64,000 nt of DNA from Ruminococcus sp. GTDB taxonomy: Bacteria; Bacillota; Clostridia; Oscillospirales; Acutalibacteraceae. Location: positions 1-64,000 of the forward strand of contig JAFQPG010000006.1 of the NCBI GenBank assembly GCA_017411835.1, written 5' to 3'. Both the position numbers and the translations under genes were made by a program. The notes under the pieces are model-generated. The model was not told the origin of the DNA. It saw only the letters and a program-made list of their open reading frames with translations, and searched no databases. Positions 6,515-15,018 of the stretch are shown piece after piece (the first letter of the stretch is position 1; each line of letters starts with the position of its first letter).

Positions 6515-7945
6515 ATGGCTAACAGACGTAAAAACGGTGCAGGAACCTTACGCAAAAGAGCAGACGGCAGATGGGAAGCAAGAGTAGTCGTCGGCTACGA
6601 TGAAAAAGGTTATCCAAAGACAAAGAACGTCACATCAAAAAGCAAAGCTGAGTGTCAGCGAAAACTTAACGAACTCAAAGAGCAGTTCGAGTCAGCGAGT
6701 GATAAGTGTAAATCAGAAATGCAGTTTTCGGATTGGCTCAACTTCTGGTTTGAAAATTACTCGAAACCTGCCTTGCGAGAGTCAACAAAAGATTTCTACC
6801 GAAATCTTATCTACAACTATATCATACCTGAGATTGGCAACATTCAGCTCGATAAACTGACAAGCTCTGACTTGCAACAGTTTTATTCAAAGCTCAAAAA
6901 GAGTGGTCGAAAAACTCGAACAGAATTATTCGGAGAAGGACTGTCCGACAGAATGGTTCGCTCGTGCCATACAACTTTAAAGTCAGCACTGAATAAAGCT
7001 ATGGACGAAGGATTGATACGCTCAAACCCTGCAATAGGTTGCAAGCTCCCACCAAAGAAAGCAAAAGAAATGCAAGTGCTGACAAATGAAGAAATACAGC
7101 GATTCCTTATCCAAGCAAAAGAAGACGGATTCTACGAATTCTTCTTGCTAGAACTTGCGACGGGTATGCGTAGAGGTGAGATACTCGGCTTGCAGTGGAC
7201 TGACCTAAACTTCAAAACGGGTGAGCTACACATCACCAGACAAGCGAGTGTAGTAAACGGCAAGCTGAACATCTCCGTACCAAAAACAAAAACTTCCGAC
7301 AGAATCGTTATCCTGCCGAAAGTTTTACTAGATATGCTGAGTGAGTATAAAAAGAGTGTTAACTCAAAGTGGATGTTCCCGTCACCTAAAAATGACGATG
7401 TGCCACGCAACCCTGTGAGTATGGGTAAGTCGCTAAAGAAGATACTAAACAGAGCTGAGTGTAAGAATATTCGCTTCCATGATTTGCGACATACCTTTGC
7501 TACAATGGCACTCGAAAACGGAATGGATGTGAAAACGCTGTCAGCGATGATAGGACACGTGTCAGCTGCAACCACGCTTGATGTGTACAGCCACCTGACG
7601 GATAAAATGCAAATTCAAGCATCAATCAACATCGACCGAAAAATCGGCGGTACAGACGCAAAAATGCCAGAGGAGGAAACACCCGACCACGATACTGAAA
7701 AACCACCACAACCGAAATTTGAGCCAAAGAAAGGAAAGATTCGAAAAAGTGGTACAGGCTGTATCTATCAAGTCAGCGAAAATGTTTGGGAGGGTAGCTA
7801 CTCTCCAAGACTTCCAAACGGCAAACGCAAGAAATTTAACATCTACGCTCCCACAAAAGAGGAATGTGAAGTGAAACTCAAAGAGCTGATAGAGAAAGTG
7901 AAGGAGGAGATAGCTAAAAAAGGAAAAAGTATAAGTAACGAATAG
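6515..7945 (+). CDS. Tyrosine recombinase/integrase 2 with an extra C-terminal arm-type domain
   Basis: 476 residues from ATG 6515, one base after the stop of integrase 1; AAAGGA (6498-6503) serves as ribosome binding site. N-terminal arm-type domain (GAGTLRKRADGRWEARVVVG), core-binding domain and a complete catalytic set: Arg219, His322 and Arg325 (HDLRHTFATMAL), His348 (IGHVS), Tyr358 (LDVYSHL). After a charged linker (~375-405) a second arm-type module appears at ~408-460 (KSGTGCIYQVSENVWEGSY ... TKEECEVKLKEL), which resembles its own N-terminus. A C-terminal arm domain is unusual for integrases. The pair may act together or recognise different arm sites. Confidence 0.88.
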   Translation: MANRRKNGAGTLRKRADGRWEARVVVGYDEKGYPKTKNVTSKSKAECQRKLNELKEQFESASDKCKSEMQFSDWLNFWFENYSKPALRESTKDFYRNLIYNYIIPEIGNIQLDKLTSSDLQQFYSKLKKSGRKTRTELFGEGLSDRMVRSCHTTLKSALNKAMDEGLIRSNPAIGCKLPPKKAKEMQVLTNEEIQRFLIQAKEDGFYEFFLLELATGMRRGEILGLQWTDLNFKTGELHITRQASVVNGKLNISVPKTKTSDRIVILPKVLLDMLSEYKKSVNSKWMFPSPKNDDVPRNPVSMGKSLKKILNRAECKNIRFHDLRHTFATMALENGMDVKTLSAMIGHVSAATTLDVYSHLTDKMQIQASINIDRKIGGTDAKMPEEETPDHDTEKPPQPKFEPKKGKIRKSGTGCIYQVSENVWEGSYSPRLPNGKRKKFNIYAPTKEECEVKLKELIEKVKEEIAKKGKSISNE

Positions 7946-8010
7946 AAGATTACCACTTGTGTTATAGGCGTATATGCACCTGAATTGCGAATATTCAAGT
8001 TGAAATTTTA

Positions 8011-8039
8011 TTGCAATCGACTAAAAAAGGTGGTACTAT
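8011..8039 (+). promoter_or_regulatory. Predicted promoter of the lectin-dockerin gene
   Basis: TTGCAA (8011-8016), 17-nt spacer, TACTAT (8034-8039), about 40 nt before the start codon at 8080. Moderate match to sigma-A. Confidence 0.45.
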
Positions 8040-8079
8040 TATATAGTAAACAACAAAACATTCTATGGAGGGGATTTGC

Positions 8080-10647
8080 GTGAAAAAAGTGTTGTCTTTA
8101 CTATTAGTAATCGTTATGATGTTAGGCTTTATTCCATATTCAAGCATTTGCTCAGATGCTGCTACAACAAGTGTTAATGTATGGCCGGGTCAACCTATGG
8201 AAATCTATGATAACACTAACAATATTTATTATTTTGATATACCTTTGGAATACAATTGTTTTATCTTTAGTGATGGTAATTACTATTATGGATACGATGA
8301 TGGTATTGCGTGGCAGACCGAGGATATATCTTTTACTGGTGGAAACAAACTCTATATGCCTAATTTAAACGATACTTCGTATGTAAACGGAGCAACTATT
8401 TGTAGTGCGAGTAGTTCGACCTATAATTATTCTGGTAGTGAGAGAATAGTTTTCTTTGAGGCTCCTGACAATTGGGAAACACCTTCTTGTTATTGCTGGG
8501 CTAGTGACGATTATGTATATGAACCGAGTAATAAACCTAATTCTGCTATACCATCCGATGCCTATGAATATAATGGTAATTATTATAAAGTTTATAGCGG
8601 TGTATGCAACACATGGGAAGAAGCAGAAGTATATTGTGAAGGATTAGGAGGACATTTAGCAACTATAACATCAGAAGAAGAAAATAGCGCAGTTTACTCA
8701 TATGTGATTTCTAGTGGTCATAAAAATGCATATTTTGGTTATCATGACAGCAAAACTGAAGGTAAATGGGAATGGGTTAATGGAGAAACATCCTCATATA
8801 CTAATTGGCATTCAAATGAACCGAATTCAGAGAACGCGCTGGAAGATTATGCGATGTTTTACTATAAATACTCTGATGGAAAATGGAATGATGGGAACTT
8901 TGGACAGGGTACGGTAAATGATGATGAAAAGTTTATTTGTGAATGGGATTCTGGCGAATATATTGATTATAAACTTAATGCATTAACAGCTTACCCAGAA
9001 TCGACTATTGGAAAAGAGCAAGATGTAAAAATTCTTTTTGAATTATATAAAAATGATGTACCAATAGAAATTAATGATTATTTAGCTGAAGTGGATAACG
9101 ATAATATCGTGCAGTGTGTAGACTCAACTAAATCTGATAAGTCGATTATTTGTACTTTTAAAGGTATTAATGAAGGTTCTACGCAAATAACTTTTACAGA
9201 AAAGATAACTAATACAAGTATAACTTTACCTATAACAGTAGAAGATAAATGTGAATATTATAGGTGTTCTGTGTTTCCTGTTCCGTATGCATCTACAGGA
9301 GGCATATATATCGAGAACTATAATTGTGAAGCTGATTCTAATGGTACCCACATAGTAACTTTTGATGCATATAATTCAACGTATGCATATGGTGTGGTTG
9401 CTGCTTATGATGAATATGGCAATTTTATTAAGTGTGCTCCCCTTGTTCCATTGTCAGACGGTTCAGGTATGGAGAAAGTGGTAAATGGTTTCAAATATGT
9501 TTGGCTAGATATTAAGGATATTTTTGATGGTGATACCGCATGGTATACCAAAGAAAGTAAAGCACAACATACATATGTACAGTTAAGTGATATTCCTGTA
9601 AATGCAGAAATAATTATTACTGCCGATGGGGAAGAATCTATGTACCCTCTCTTTTACACAGGCGTAGATGTTTTTGTTCAAACGATATTGGCTGCTTCTT
9701 CGGTTGATGTTAAAATAGATGCACAAAGAGCAACTGTTAAAGAACTTGTAACAGCAGCTATAGAAAGTATACCACAGAGTGTCATACAATCAGTAACAGA
9801 AGAGATGGCTTCATCTATTGCGCAAGGGGCAACAGGTGAATCTGTAAATAATATTTACGAAGTATTATTTAATATGTTTGAAAGCGTAGGGCTGAACTTT
9901 GGAGATATTATTACAAGTACATTGAAAGGCATGGGTTATGGTGTAGCAGATGCAATAGTTACAACAGCTATTCCTGCTTATAAAATAGTAGCTATTGTTG
10001 ACCAAGTTTTAGAAATTGCTTGGCCAATTACAGATTATTCTTATAATTGCAACAGAGGTAAATTGGAAATTCACACAACATTGCATGGGCAGCAGAATTA
10101 TATTGCTAATAGTTCTATTGTAGTAAGTCAAAAAGAAGATTTTACTGAAGAGACGTTATTGGATGCATATTTGGTATCAAATGAAGATGAATTAAAATCA
10201 ATAAAAAACACGTTAGATAACGATTCGTTTGATTATGATGTATACAACATTACTATGAGAAAGAATGGCATAGAAACTCAACCTGATAACATTGTTACGG
10301 TGAAAATACCTGTTACTGATAGTGAAGCTAATGTGTATAGAGTTGAAGATGATGGTACTTTAACAGATATGAAAGCTACATATATAAATGGATATTTGGT
10401 GTTTGAAACAGATCATTTTAGTTATTACGCAGTAGCGCATAAAAAAGCGTATGAAAAAGGTGATGCAAACCTTGATGGAACAATTAATATTCTTGATGCT
10501 ACCGAAATTCAGCGTCATCTCGCACAGATTATAATCTTAGATGATTTTGCTGTTTCTGTGTCAGACGCAAATGGTGATGGTGCAGTAAATATCATAGATG
10601 CAACTACGATTCAGCGTTTCATAGCACAACTTATTCCGTCATTATAA
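8080..10647 (+). CDS. Secreted C-type-lectin-domain protein with C-terminal type I dockerin
   Basis: 855 residues from GTG 8080, with GGAGGGG 7 nt upstream; the ATG at 8065 overlaps that site. Signal peptide ~1-28. The ~30-150 region is rich in aromatic beta-strands (FFEAPDNW), loosely like starch-binding modules. A C-type lectin-like domain spans ~160-290 (YYKVYSGVCNTWEEAEVYC ... KWNDGNFG ... FICEW). The middle is unassigned. Residues ~793-855 are a dockerin with two calcium-loop repeats, DANLDGTINILDATEIQRHL and DANGDGAVNIIDATTIQRF. Dockerins plug into cohesins of cellulosome- or amylosome-like complexes, so the lectin part is probably displayed at the cell surface. No cohesin or scaffoldin is in this window. 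Confidence 0.85.
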   Translation: MKKVLSLLLVIVMMLGFIPYSSICSDAATTSVNVWPGQPMEIYDNTNNIYYFDIPLEYNCFIFSDGNYYYGYDDGIAWQTEDISFTGGNKLYMPNLNDTSYVNGATICSASSSTYNYSGSERIVFFEAPDNWETPSCYCWASDDYVYEPSNKPNSAIPSDAYEYNGNYYKVYSGVCNTWEEAEVYCEGLGGHLATITSEEENSAVYSYVISSGHKNAYFGYHDSKTEGKWEWVNGETSSYTNWHSNEPNSENALEDYAMFYYKYSDGKWNDGNFGQGTVNDDEKFICEWDSGEYIDYKLNALTAYPESTIGKEQDVKILFELYKNDVPIEINDYLAEVDNDNIVQCVDSTKSDKSIICTFKGINEGSTQITFTEKITNTSITLPITVEDKCEYYRCSVFPVPYASTGGIYIENYNCEADSNGTHIVTFDAYNSTYAYGVVAAYDEYGNFIKCAPLVPLSDGSGMEKVVNGFKYVWLDIKDIFDGDTAWYTKESKAQHTYVQLSDIPVNAEIIITADGEESMYPLFYTGVDVFVQTILAASSVDVKIDAQRATVKELVTAAIESIPQSVIQSVTEEMASSIAQGATGESVNNIYEVLFNMFESVGLNFGDIITSTLKGMGYGVADAIVTTAIPAYKIVAIVDQVLEIAWPITDYSYNCNRGKLEIHTTLHGQQNYIANSSIVVSQKEDFTEETLLDAYLVSNEDELKSIKNTLDNDSFDYDVYNITMRKNGIETQPDNIVTVKIPVTDSEANVYRVEDDGTLTDMKATYINGYLVFETDHFSYYAVAHKKAYEKGDANLDGTINILDATEIQRHLAQIIILDDFAVSVSDANGDGAVNIIDATTIQRFIAQLIPSL

Positions 10648-10654
10648 AAATTCG

Positions 10655-10722
10655 TTACAGGGTAAAATCTGACCCACTGTAAGCAAAGATAAAGCACTGA
10701 AGTTTTTGCTTCAGTGCTTTTG
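10655..10722 (+). terminator. RNA-core-like hairpin plus terminator after the dockerin gene
   Basis: TTACAGGGT and ACCCACTGTAA (10655-10682) form a bulged stem with loop AAAATCTG, followed by GCAAAGAT as in the candidate RNAs at 746 and 2531. Then AAAGCACTGAAG/CTTCAGTGCTTT (10691-10720) forms a strong terminator. No repeated promoter precedes it, so it is the 3' end of the dockerin mRNA. Confidence 0.6.
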
Positions 10723-10990
10723 TGTATCTGGAAATATTTTAATGAAAAATTTTTATCTCAAAATAAGTTTTAATTTATTCTAATATTATTTTGACTTTAT
10801 AAATAACTCAAAATAAGCATTAAAAAAGCTCTTATGAATTTCCTGAAAAAATTCTGGAAGTGGGACAAACTGTGGTCGTGGCTGTTTTTTGTGCTAATAT
10901 GCAGTGTGCGTTTTCTAGTGAAAATTGAGAGCTTTTTAAAGCAAAAAACGCCAAGAAATGGCTTTATTAAGCCGTTTTTGGGCAAACAAA
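10723..10990. other. Gene-free stretch between the accessory region and tRNA-Pro
   Basis: 268 bp, AT-rich. AAAAAAGCTCT (10821-10831) and AGAGCTTTTTA (~10928-10938) form a widely spaced inverted repeat. A small hairpin GGCTTTATTAAGCC lies near 10961-10974. I see no supported gene and no clear attachment site, although a right junction of the accessory region could fall here. Confidence 0.3.
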
Positions 10991-11014
10991 AAACCGACCT
11001 GTATAGGTCGGTTT
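10987..11014 (-). terminator. Terminator of tRNA-Pro
   Basis: On the minus strand AAACCGACCT pairs with AGGTCGGTTT around a 4-nt loop, followed by a T run. It starts directly after the encoded CCA of the tRNA. Confidence 0.85.
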
Positions 11015-11092
11015 GTGGTCGAGGTGACAGGACTTGAACCTGCGGCATCCTGGTCCCAAACCAGGCACTCTACCAAACTGAGTTACACCTCG
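11015..11092 (-). tRNA. tRNA-Pro (anticodon UGG)
   Basis: Minus-strand cloverleaf: acceptor CGAGGTG/CACCTCG with the C1-G72 pair typical of bacterial tRNA-Pro, anticodon stem CTGGT/ACCAG with loop TTTGGGA (anticodon TGG), T-loop GTTCAAGTC, discriminator A and encoded CCA. It has a consensus promoter at 11123-11151 and its own terminator. Its 3' end faces the accessory region, and tRNA 3' ends are common integration targets, but no duplicated 3' segment is visible in the window. Confidence 0.95.
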
Positions 11093-11122
11093 AAAGCGTG
11101 TCGTTTATCTGACAGCCTTGTT

Positions 11123-11151
11123 ATTATAACTTAAAAAAAATTATTTGTCAA
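11123..11151 (-). promoter_or_regulatory. Consensus promoter of tRNA-Pro
   Basis: Minus strand TTGACA (11146-11151), 17-nt spacer, TATAAT (11123-11128), about 30 nt upstream of the mature 5' end. Confidence 0.9.
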
Positions 11152-11174
11152 TAGCAAAAAACACATCTTTCTAC

Positions 11175-11203
11175 TTGTCTTTTGTAAAAAAAGCAATTAT
11201 AAT
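11175..11203 (+). promoter_or_regulatory. Promoter of the 11266 membrane-protein gene
   Basis: TTGTCT (11175-11180), 17-nt spacer, TATAAT (11198-11203). It is divergent from the tRNA promoter. Confidence 0.75.
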
Positions 11204-11265
11204 GGTTTGTGTATAGGTTAATTTTTTGGAAATAGAGAAATTTGTATTAATTTGGAGAGGTTTTT

Positions 11266-12483
11266 ATGCGCAAAAATTATTTGTCCGCGCTCGTTTGTGT
11301 GCTTGTTTGCTGTGCTATGATGTTTTGTTGCGTTTTTTCGGCAGGTGCACTTGACGATAAATATGATATAGATGAGTTGGGAATGTCTTTAAAAATCCCT
11401 AAGGAGTACACAGTTATCACCAGAGAGTCAGAGCGTAACGACGAGGCGTTTAAGCTGCTCAAGCTTGACTATGACGAGACTATGACTGCCTTTACAGCGG
11501 CGAATATTTACTTGCGTGCGGTGAGCGAGGACGAGATTCTTAAAATCACGCTCACACAGACAAGTGATAAAAACAGCGAAGCGCTCAACAACTATTCCGA
11601 TTTAAGTTCATCAGAGCGACAAACAATAATCGATGCGTTTTTGTCTGATACAATGTACACCTCAGGTGTTGAAGTCAAGCACGACGGGAATATTTACTTT
11701 GACTTAAGCTTTGAGCAGGAAACCCCTGCCGGCGTGATTTATGGCTATCAATGCCATACGGTTATTAACGGTATGAACATCAACCTTACTTTGCAAAAGG
11801 ACGACGAAGCCCTTACTGCGGATGAAATCAAGGTTGTCACAAATATTGCAAACAGCATTCATTTTGACAAAATTAAGCGTAATTCAGGCTTTGCGCTAGA
11901 TTGGTGGAGAGTCTTTTTATGGATAATTGTTTTAGTGGCTATTGCGCTTTTGGCAAAGTATTTCTACAGCCAGTACAATAACTCTACTAGAAAGAAATTA
12001 AACGAGCGCAAATCAAAGCCAAAGGCAACGGACAATATGTCTGAGGCGGACAGACTTATGGCAGAGGGAAGTGAGCACGTATCTGAAACAGAAAGCACAA
12101 AATCTTTGCTTTATGATTTAGGCTTTGAAGATTCAGATGACGAGGCTGAAAACGAGACATTTGAAGAAATGCTCGGCTATGATATCGAAGATTACCGCAG
12201 TCGTGCTAATACAGACCTTGACACTTTTGATATTGATGTTAAAGAAAAAGACCCGTCAAACGGCGTTTCTTACTTTGAGGACGAGGGTCAAAACATCGAC
12301 GATAAGCCTGACTATTTTGAAGATTATTTTAGTCAGGAGACCGAGAGCCGTCCTGCTGCTAAGCGTGCTGCAAGCTCGGTTGCACTCAACGTAAAGCTCT
12401 TTGCACAGCACCTTGGGTATTTTGGCAAAAATGTTTCCCGTATGGTCAGCGCAAAAGTGAAAAATATTCGAAAAAAGAAGTGA
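11266..12483 (+). CDS. Single-pass membrane protein of unknown function
   Basis: 405 residues from ATG 11266, preceded by GGAGAGG. Signal peptide ~1-28 (VCVLVCCAMMFCCVFSAGA), an external domain ~30-205 with mixed alpha/beta character, a membrane segment ~213-233 (VFLWIIVLVAIALLAKYF), then a long acidic cytoplasmic tail rich in Asp/Glu (~240-375) and a basic end (KVKNIRKKK). The topology suggests a sensor or surface-anchored protein. I do not recognise a family. It stands alone between tRNA-Pro and serC. Confidence 0.75.
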   Translation: MRKNYLSALVCVLVCCAMMFCCVFSAGALDDKYDIDELGMSLKIPKEYTVITRESERNDEAFKLLKLDYDETMTAFTAANIYLRAVSEDEILKITLTQTSDKNSEALNNYSDLSSSERQTIIDAFLSDTMYTSGVEVKHDGNIYFDLSFEQETPAGVIYGYQCHTVINGMNINLTLQKDDEALTADEIKVVTNIANSIHFDKIKRNSGFALDWWRVFLWIIVLVAIALLAKYFYSQYNNSTRKKLNERKSKPKATDNMSEADRLMAEGSEHVSETESTKSLLYDLGFEDSDDEAENETFEEMLGYDIEDYRSRANTDLDTFDIDVKEKDPSNGVSYFEDEGQNIDDKPDYFEDYFSQETESRPAAKRAASSVALNVKLFAQHLGYFGKNVSRMVSAKVKNIRKKK

Positions 12484-12563
12484 ATTTAGAGCTTTTTTGC
12501 AAATTAACTAAAAATTTTTTAAATATGCAATAAATTTGTAGTAATATGATGTTGCACTTGTTA

Positions 12564-12592
12564 TTGAATTAACAATCGTTTTGGAATATAAT
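12564..12592 (+). promoter_or_regulatory. Promoter of serC-serA
   Basis: TTGAAT (12564-12569), 17-nt spacer, TATAAT (12587-12592). The short leader contains the near-palindrome CAGTATTATATACTG just before the ribosome binding site AAGGAG. No T-box is visible. Confidence 0.75.
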
Positions 12593-12644
12593 TGGTATTA
12601 TAAAATATCAGTATTATATACTGTATATGTAAGGAGATATTATT

Positions 12645-13730
12645 ATGAGTAGAGTTTACAATTTTTCAGCCGGTCCATCTATGCTTCCAGAAGCAGTCCT
12701 CAAAAGAGCTGCTGACGAAATGCTCGATTATCAGGGCAGTGGTCAGTCAGTAATGGAGATGTCTCACAGAAGCAAAGTTTATGATTCAATCATCAAAGAG
12801 GCTGAGGCACTTTTAAGAGAGGTTATGAACATTCCTGACAACTACAAGGTGCTTTTCCTTCAGGGTGGCGCATCTTCACAGTTTGCTATGATTCCTTTAA
12901 ACCTTATGACAAAGAACGGCAAAGCAGACTATGTTGTTACAGGTCAGTGGGCTAAAAAAGCTTACAAAGAGGCTTCACGTTACGGCGAGTGCAAGGTTAT
13001 CGCTTCTTCAGAAGACAAGACCTTCTCTTACATTCCAAAGCTTGACAAGTCTACATTCACTAAAGATGCTGACTACTTCCACATCTGTATGAACAACACA
13101 ATCTACGGTACAGTTTATCACGAGCTTCCTGATACAGGCGATGTTCCGCTCGTTGCTGATATTTCATCTTGCATTTTATCAGAGCCAATCGACGTTTCTA
13201 AGTTCGGCGTGCTCTATGCTGGTGCACAGAAGAATATGGCTCCTGCCGGTGTTACTATCGTTATCATTCGTGAGGACCTCATCGGTGATGCTCAAGAGAT
13301 TACTCCTACAATGTTCAACTACAAGACACACGCTGACAACGATTCAATGTTCAACACACCACCATGCTACACAATCTACATGGCAAAGCTCGTACTTGAG
13401 TGGGTTAAGAATGAAATCGGCGGTCTTGAGAAAATGAAGGAATTAAACGAAAAGAAAGCTAAGCTTCTTTACGATTTTCTCGATAGCTCAAAGCTCTTCA
13501 AGGGCACAGTAGTTAAAGAAGACCGTTCACTTATGAACGTACCATTTGTTACAGGCGACGCTGAGCTCGACGCTAAGTTTGTAAAAGAGTCTGTTGAAGC
13601 AGGCTTTGTAAACTTAAAGGGTCACCGTTCAGTTGGTGGTATGCGTGCTTCTATCTACAACGCTATGCCATACGAGGGTGTTGAAGCACTCGTAGAGTTT
13701 ATGAAGAAATTCGAAGCAGAGAACGCTTAA
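12645..13730 (+). CDS. serC: Phosphoserine aminotransferase
   Basis: 361 residues, normal family length. Converts 3-phosphohydroxypyruvate and glutamate to phosphoserine and 2-oxoglutarate, step two of serine synthesis, using PLP. It opens with the family signature YNFSAGPSMLPEAVL; LFLQGGASSQFAMIPLNL binds the cofactor phosphate, and the PLP lysine is in GVLYAGAQKNMAP. It starts 8 nt after AAGGAG and is followed 45 bp later by serA, so the two pathway genes are co-transcribed. Confidence 0.97.
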   Translation: MSRVYNFSAGPSMLPEAVLKRAADEMLDYQGSGQSVMEMSHRSKVYDSIIKEAEALLREVMNIPDNYKVLFLQGGASSQFAMIPLNLMTKNGKADYVVTGQWAKKAYKEASRYGECKVIASSEDKTFSYIPKLDKSTFTKDADYFHICMNNTIYGTVYHELPDTGDVPLVADISSCILSEPIDVSKFGVLYAGAQKNMAPAGVTIVIIREDLIGDAQEITPTMFNYKTHADNDSMFNTPPCYTIYMAKLVLEWVKNEIGGLEKMKELNEKKAKLLYDFLDSSKLFKGTVVKEDRSLMNVPFVTGDAELDAKFVKESVEAGFVNLKGHRSVGGMRASIYNAMPYEGVEALVEFMKKFEAENA

Positions 13731-13775
13731 TCTGCAAACACATAATTAGATTTTTAGTTAAAGAGGGTTATTCCA

Positions 13776-14924
13776 ATGTATAATATTCTTAAGCTTAACA
13801 AAATCGCTGAGATTGGCACAAGCCGTCTTGGTGATAACTATAACTGTGTAGACGAATGTGCTACACCTGACGCTGTACTTGTTCGTTCAGCTTCTATGCA
13901 CGATATGGAGCTTCCAGAGAGCTTACTTGCTATCGCAAGAGCAGGCGCAGGCGTAAACAACATCCCGCTTGATAAATGCACACAAAAGGGTATCTGTGTA
14001 TTCAATACTCCTGGTGCTAACGCTAACGCTGTTATGGAGCTTGTTATCGCAGGTCTGTTTATGGGTTCAAGAAAGCTCGTTGACGGTATCAACTGGGCTA
14101 AGTCATTAAAGGGCAACGGCGATCAGGTTTTAAAGATGGTAGAAAAAGGCAAGAGCCAGTTTGCTGGTCCTGAAATCAAGGGCAAGACAATCGGTGTTAT
14201 CGGTCTTGGTGCTATCGGTATCTTAGTTGCTAACGCTGCAAGAGCTCTTCATATGAACGTTATTGGTTACGACCCATACTTCTCTGTACAGGCTGCTTTA
14301 AAGCTTTCACGTCACGTGCAGACTGTTTCTAACCTCGACGAGCTTTACGCTAAGTGTGATTACATCACAGTTCACGTTCCACTCGTTGCTGATACAAAGG
14401 GTATGATTAACGAAGCTACAATCGCTAAAATGAAGGACGGCGTTAGAATCTTAAACTTCTCAAGAGACGGTTTAGTAGTTTCTGCTGATATCAAGAAGGC
14501 TTTAGAAAGCGGCAAGATGGGTGCTTATGTAACTGACTTTGCTACAGACGATTTACTTGATGTAGACGGCGTTGTTCCACTTCCACATCTCGGCGCTTCA
14601 ACTCCGGAGAGCGAAGATAACTGCGCTATTATGGCTGCTGACGAGGTTAAAGATTACCTCGAAAACGGTAACATTACAAACTCTGTTAACTTCCCATGTG
14701 TTTGTATGCCAAGAACAGGCGACACACGTTTCTGTGTATTCCACCAGAACGCTCCTAAGATTATCGCTAAGCTCTTAGAAGCTATCGGCGGTAATGTTGA
14801 GAATATGGAAAACAAGAGCAGAGGCGACTTTGCTTACACAATTATTGATGCTACAGCTCCTAACGCTGATGCACAGGCATCCCTTGAAGCAATCGACGGC
14901 ATCATCAAATTAAGAGTACTTTAA
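13776..14924 (+). CDS. serA: D-3-phosphoglycerate dehydrogenase
   Basis: 382 residues. Oxidises 3-phosphoglycerate with NAD+, the first committed step of serine synthesis. Rossmann motif GKTIGVIGLGAIGILVANAA; the 2-hydroxyacid dehydrogenase catalytic region includes NFSRDGLV and a His in PLPHLGASTPES. The C-terminal ~75 residues (RFCVFHQNAPKIIAKLLEAI) look like an ACT domain, which in this family can bind serine for feedback. The short form without the long intervening domain is usual in Clostridia. Last gene of the serC-serA operon, followed by a strong terminator. Confidence 0.96.
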   Translation: MYNILKLNKIAEIGTSRLGDNYNCVDECATPDAVLVRSASMHDMELPESLLAIARAGAGVNNIPLDKCTQKGICVFNTPGANANAVMELVIAGLFMGSRKLVDGINWAKSLKGNGDQVLKMVEKGKSQFAGPEIKGKTIGVIGLGAIGILVANAARALHMNVIGYDPYFSVQAALKLSRHVQTVSNLDELYAKCDYITVHVPLVADTKGMINEATIAKMKDGVRILNFSRDGLVVSADIKKALESGKMGAYVTDFATDDLLDVDGVVPLPHLGASTPESEDNCAIMAADEVKDYLENGNITNSVNFPCVCMPRTGDTRFCVFHQNAPKIIAKLLEAIGGNVENMENKSRGDFAYTIIDATAPNADAQASLEAIDGIIKLRVL

Positions 14925-14941
14925 TTAAATAAGATAAGTCA

Positions 14942-14971
14942 AAAGGACCGCGGTAAAACCTGCGGTCCTTT
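14942..14971 (+). terminator. Terminator of serC-serA
   Basis: AAAGGACCGC pairs with GCGGTCCTTT and is followed by TGTTATT. Strong stem 18 bp after the serA stop. Confidence 0.85.
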
Positions 14972-14985
14972 GTTATTGCTATAAA

Positions 14986-15014
14986 AAAGCCCACACCATT
15001 TTTGATGTGGGCTT
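14986..15014 (-). terminator. Terminator of the sortase operon
   Basis: AAAGCCCACA...TGTGGGCTTT stem. On the minus strand it is followed by a run of T (plus-strand AAAAAA before it). It ends the convergent operon whose last gene stops at 15019. Confidence 0.85.
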
Positions 15015-15018
15015 TAGC

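Noticed and set aside
8080..10647. Glycoside hydrolase domain in the dockerin protein
   Set aside because: No catalytic motif is recognisable; only CTLD, dockerin and unassigned beta-rich parts.
11015..11040. Left attachment site matching the tRNA-Pro 3' end within the window
   Set aside because: No second copy of the tRNA 3' segment was found in 1-11000.
10797..11048. Open frame on the minus strand starting in tRNA-Pro (MPQVQVLSPRP...), and the opposite frame 10834-11037
   Set aside because: Both overlap the tRNA and its terminator. PQVQVLSPRP is a familiar translation artefact of tRNA 3' ends; no ribosome binding site.
12484..12644. T-box before serC
   Set aside because: No specifier stem, no TGGNACC-type motif and no terminator; only a sigma-A promoter and short leader.
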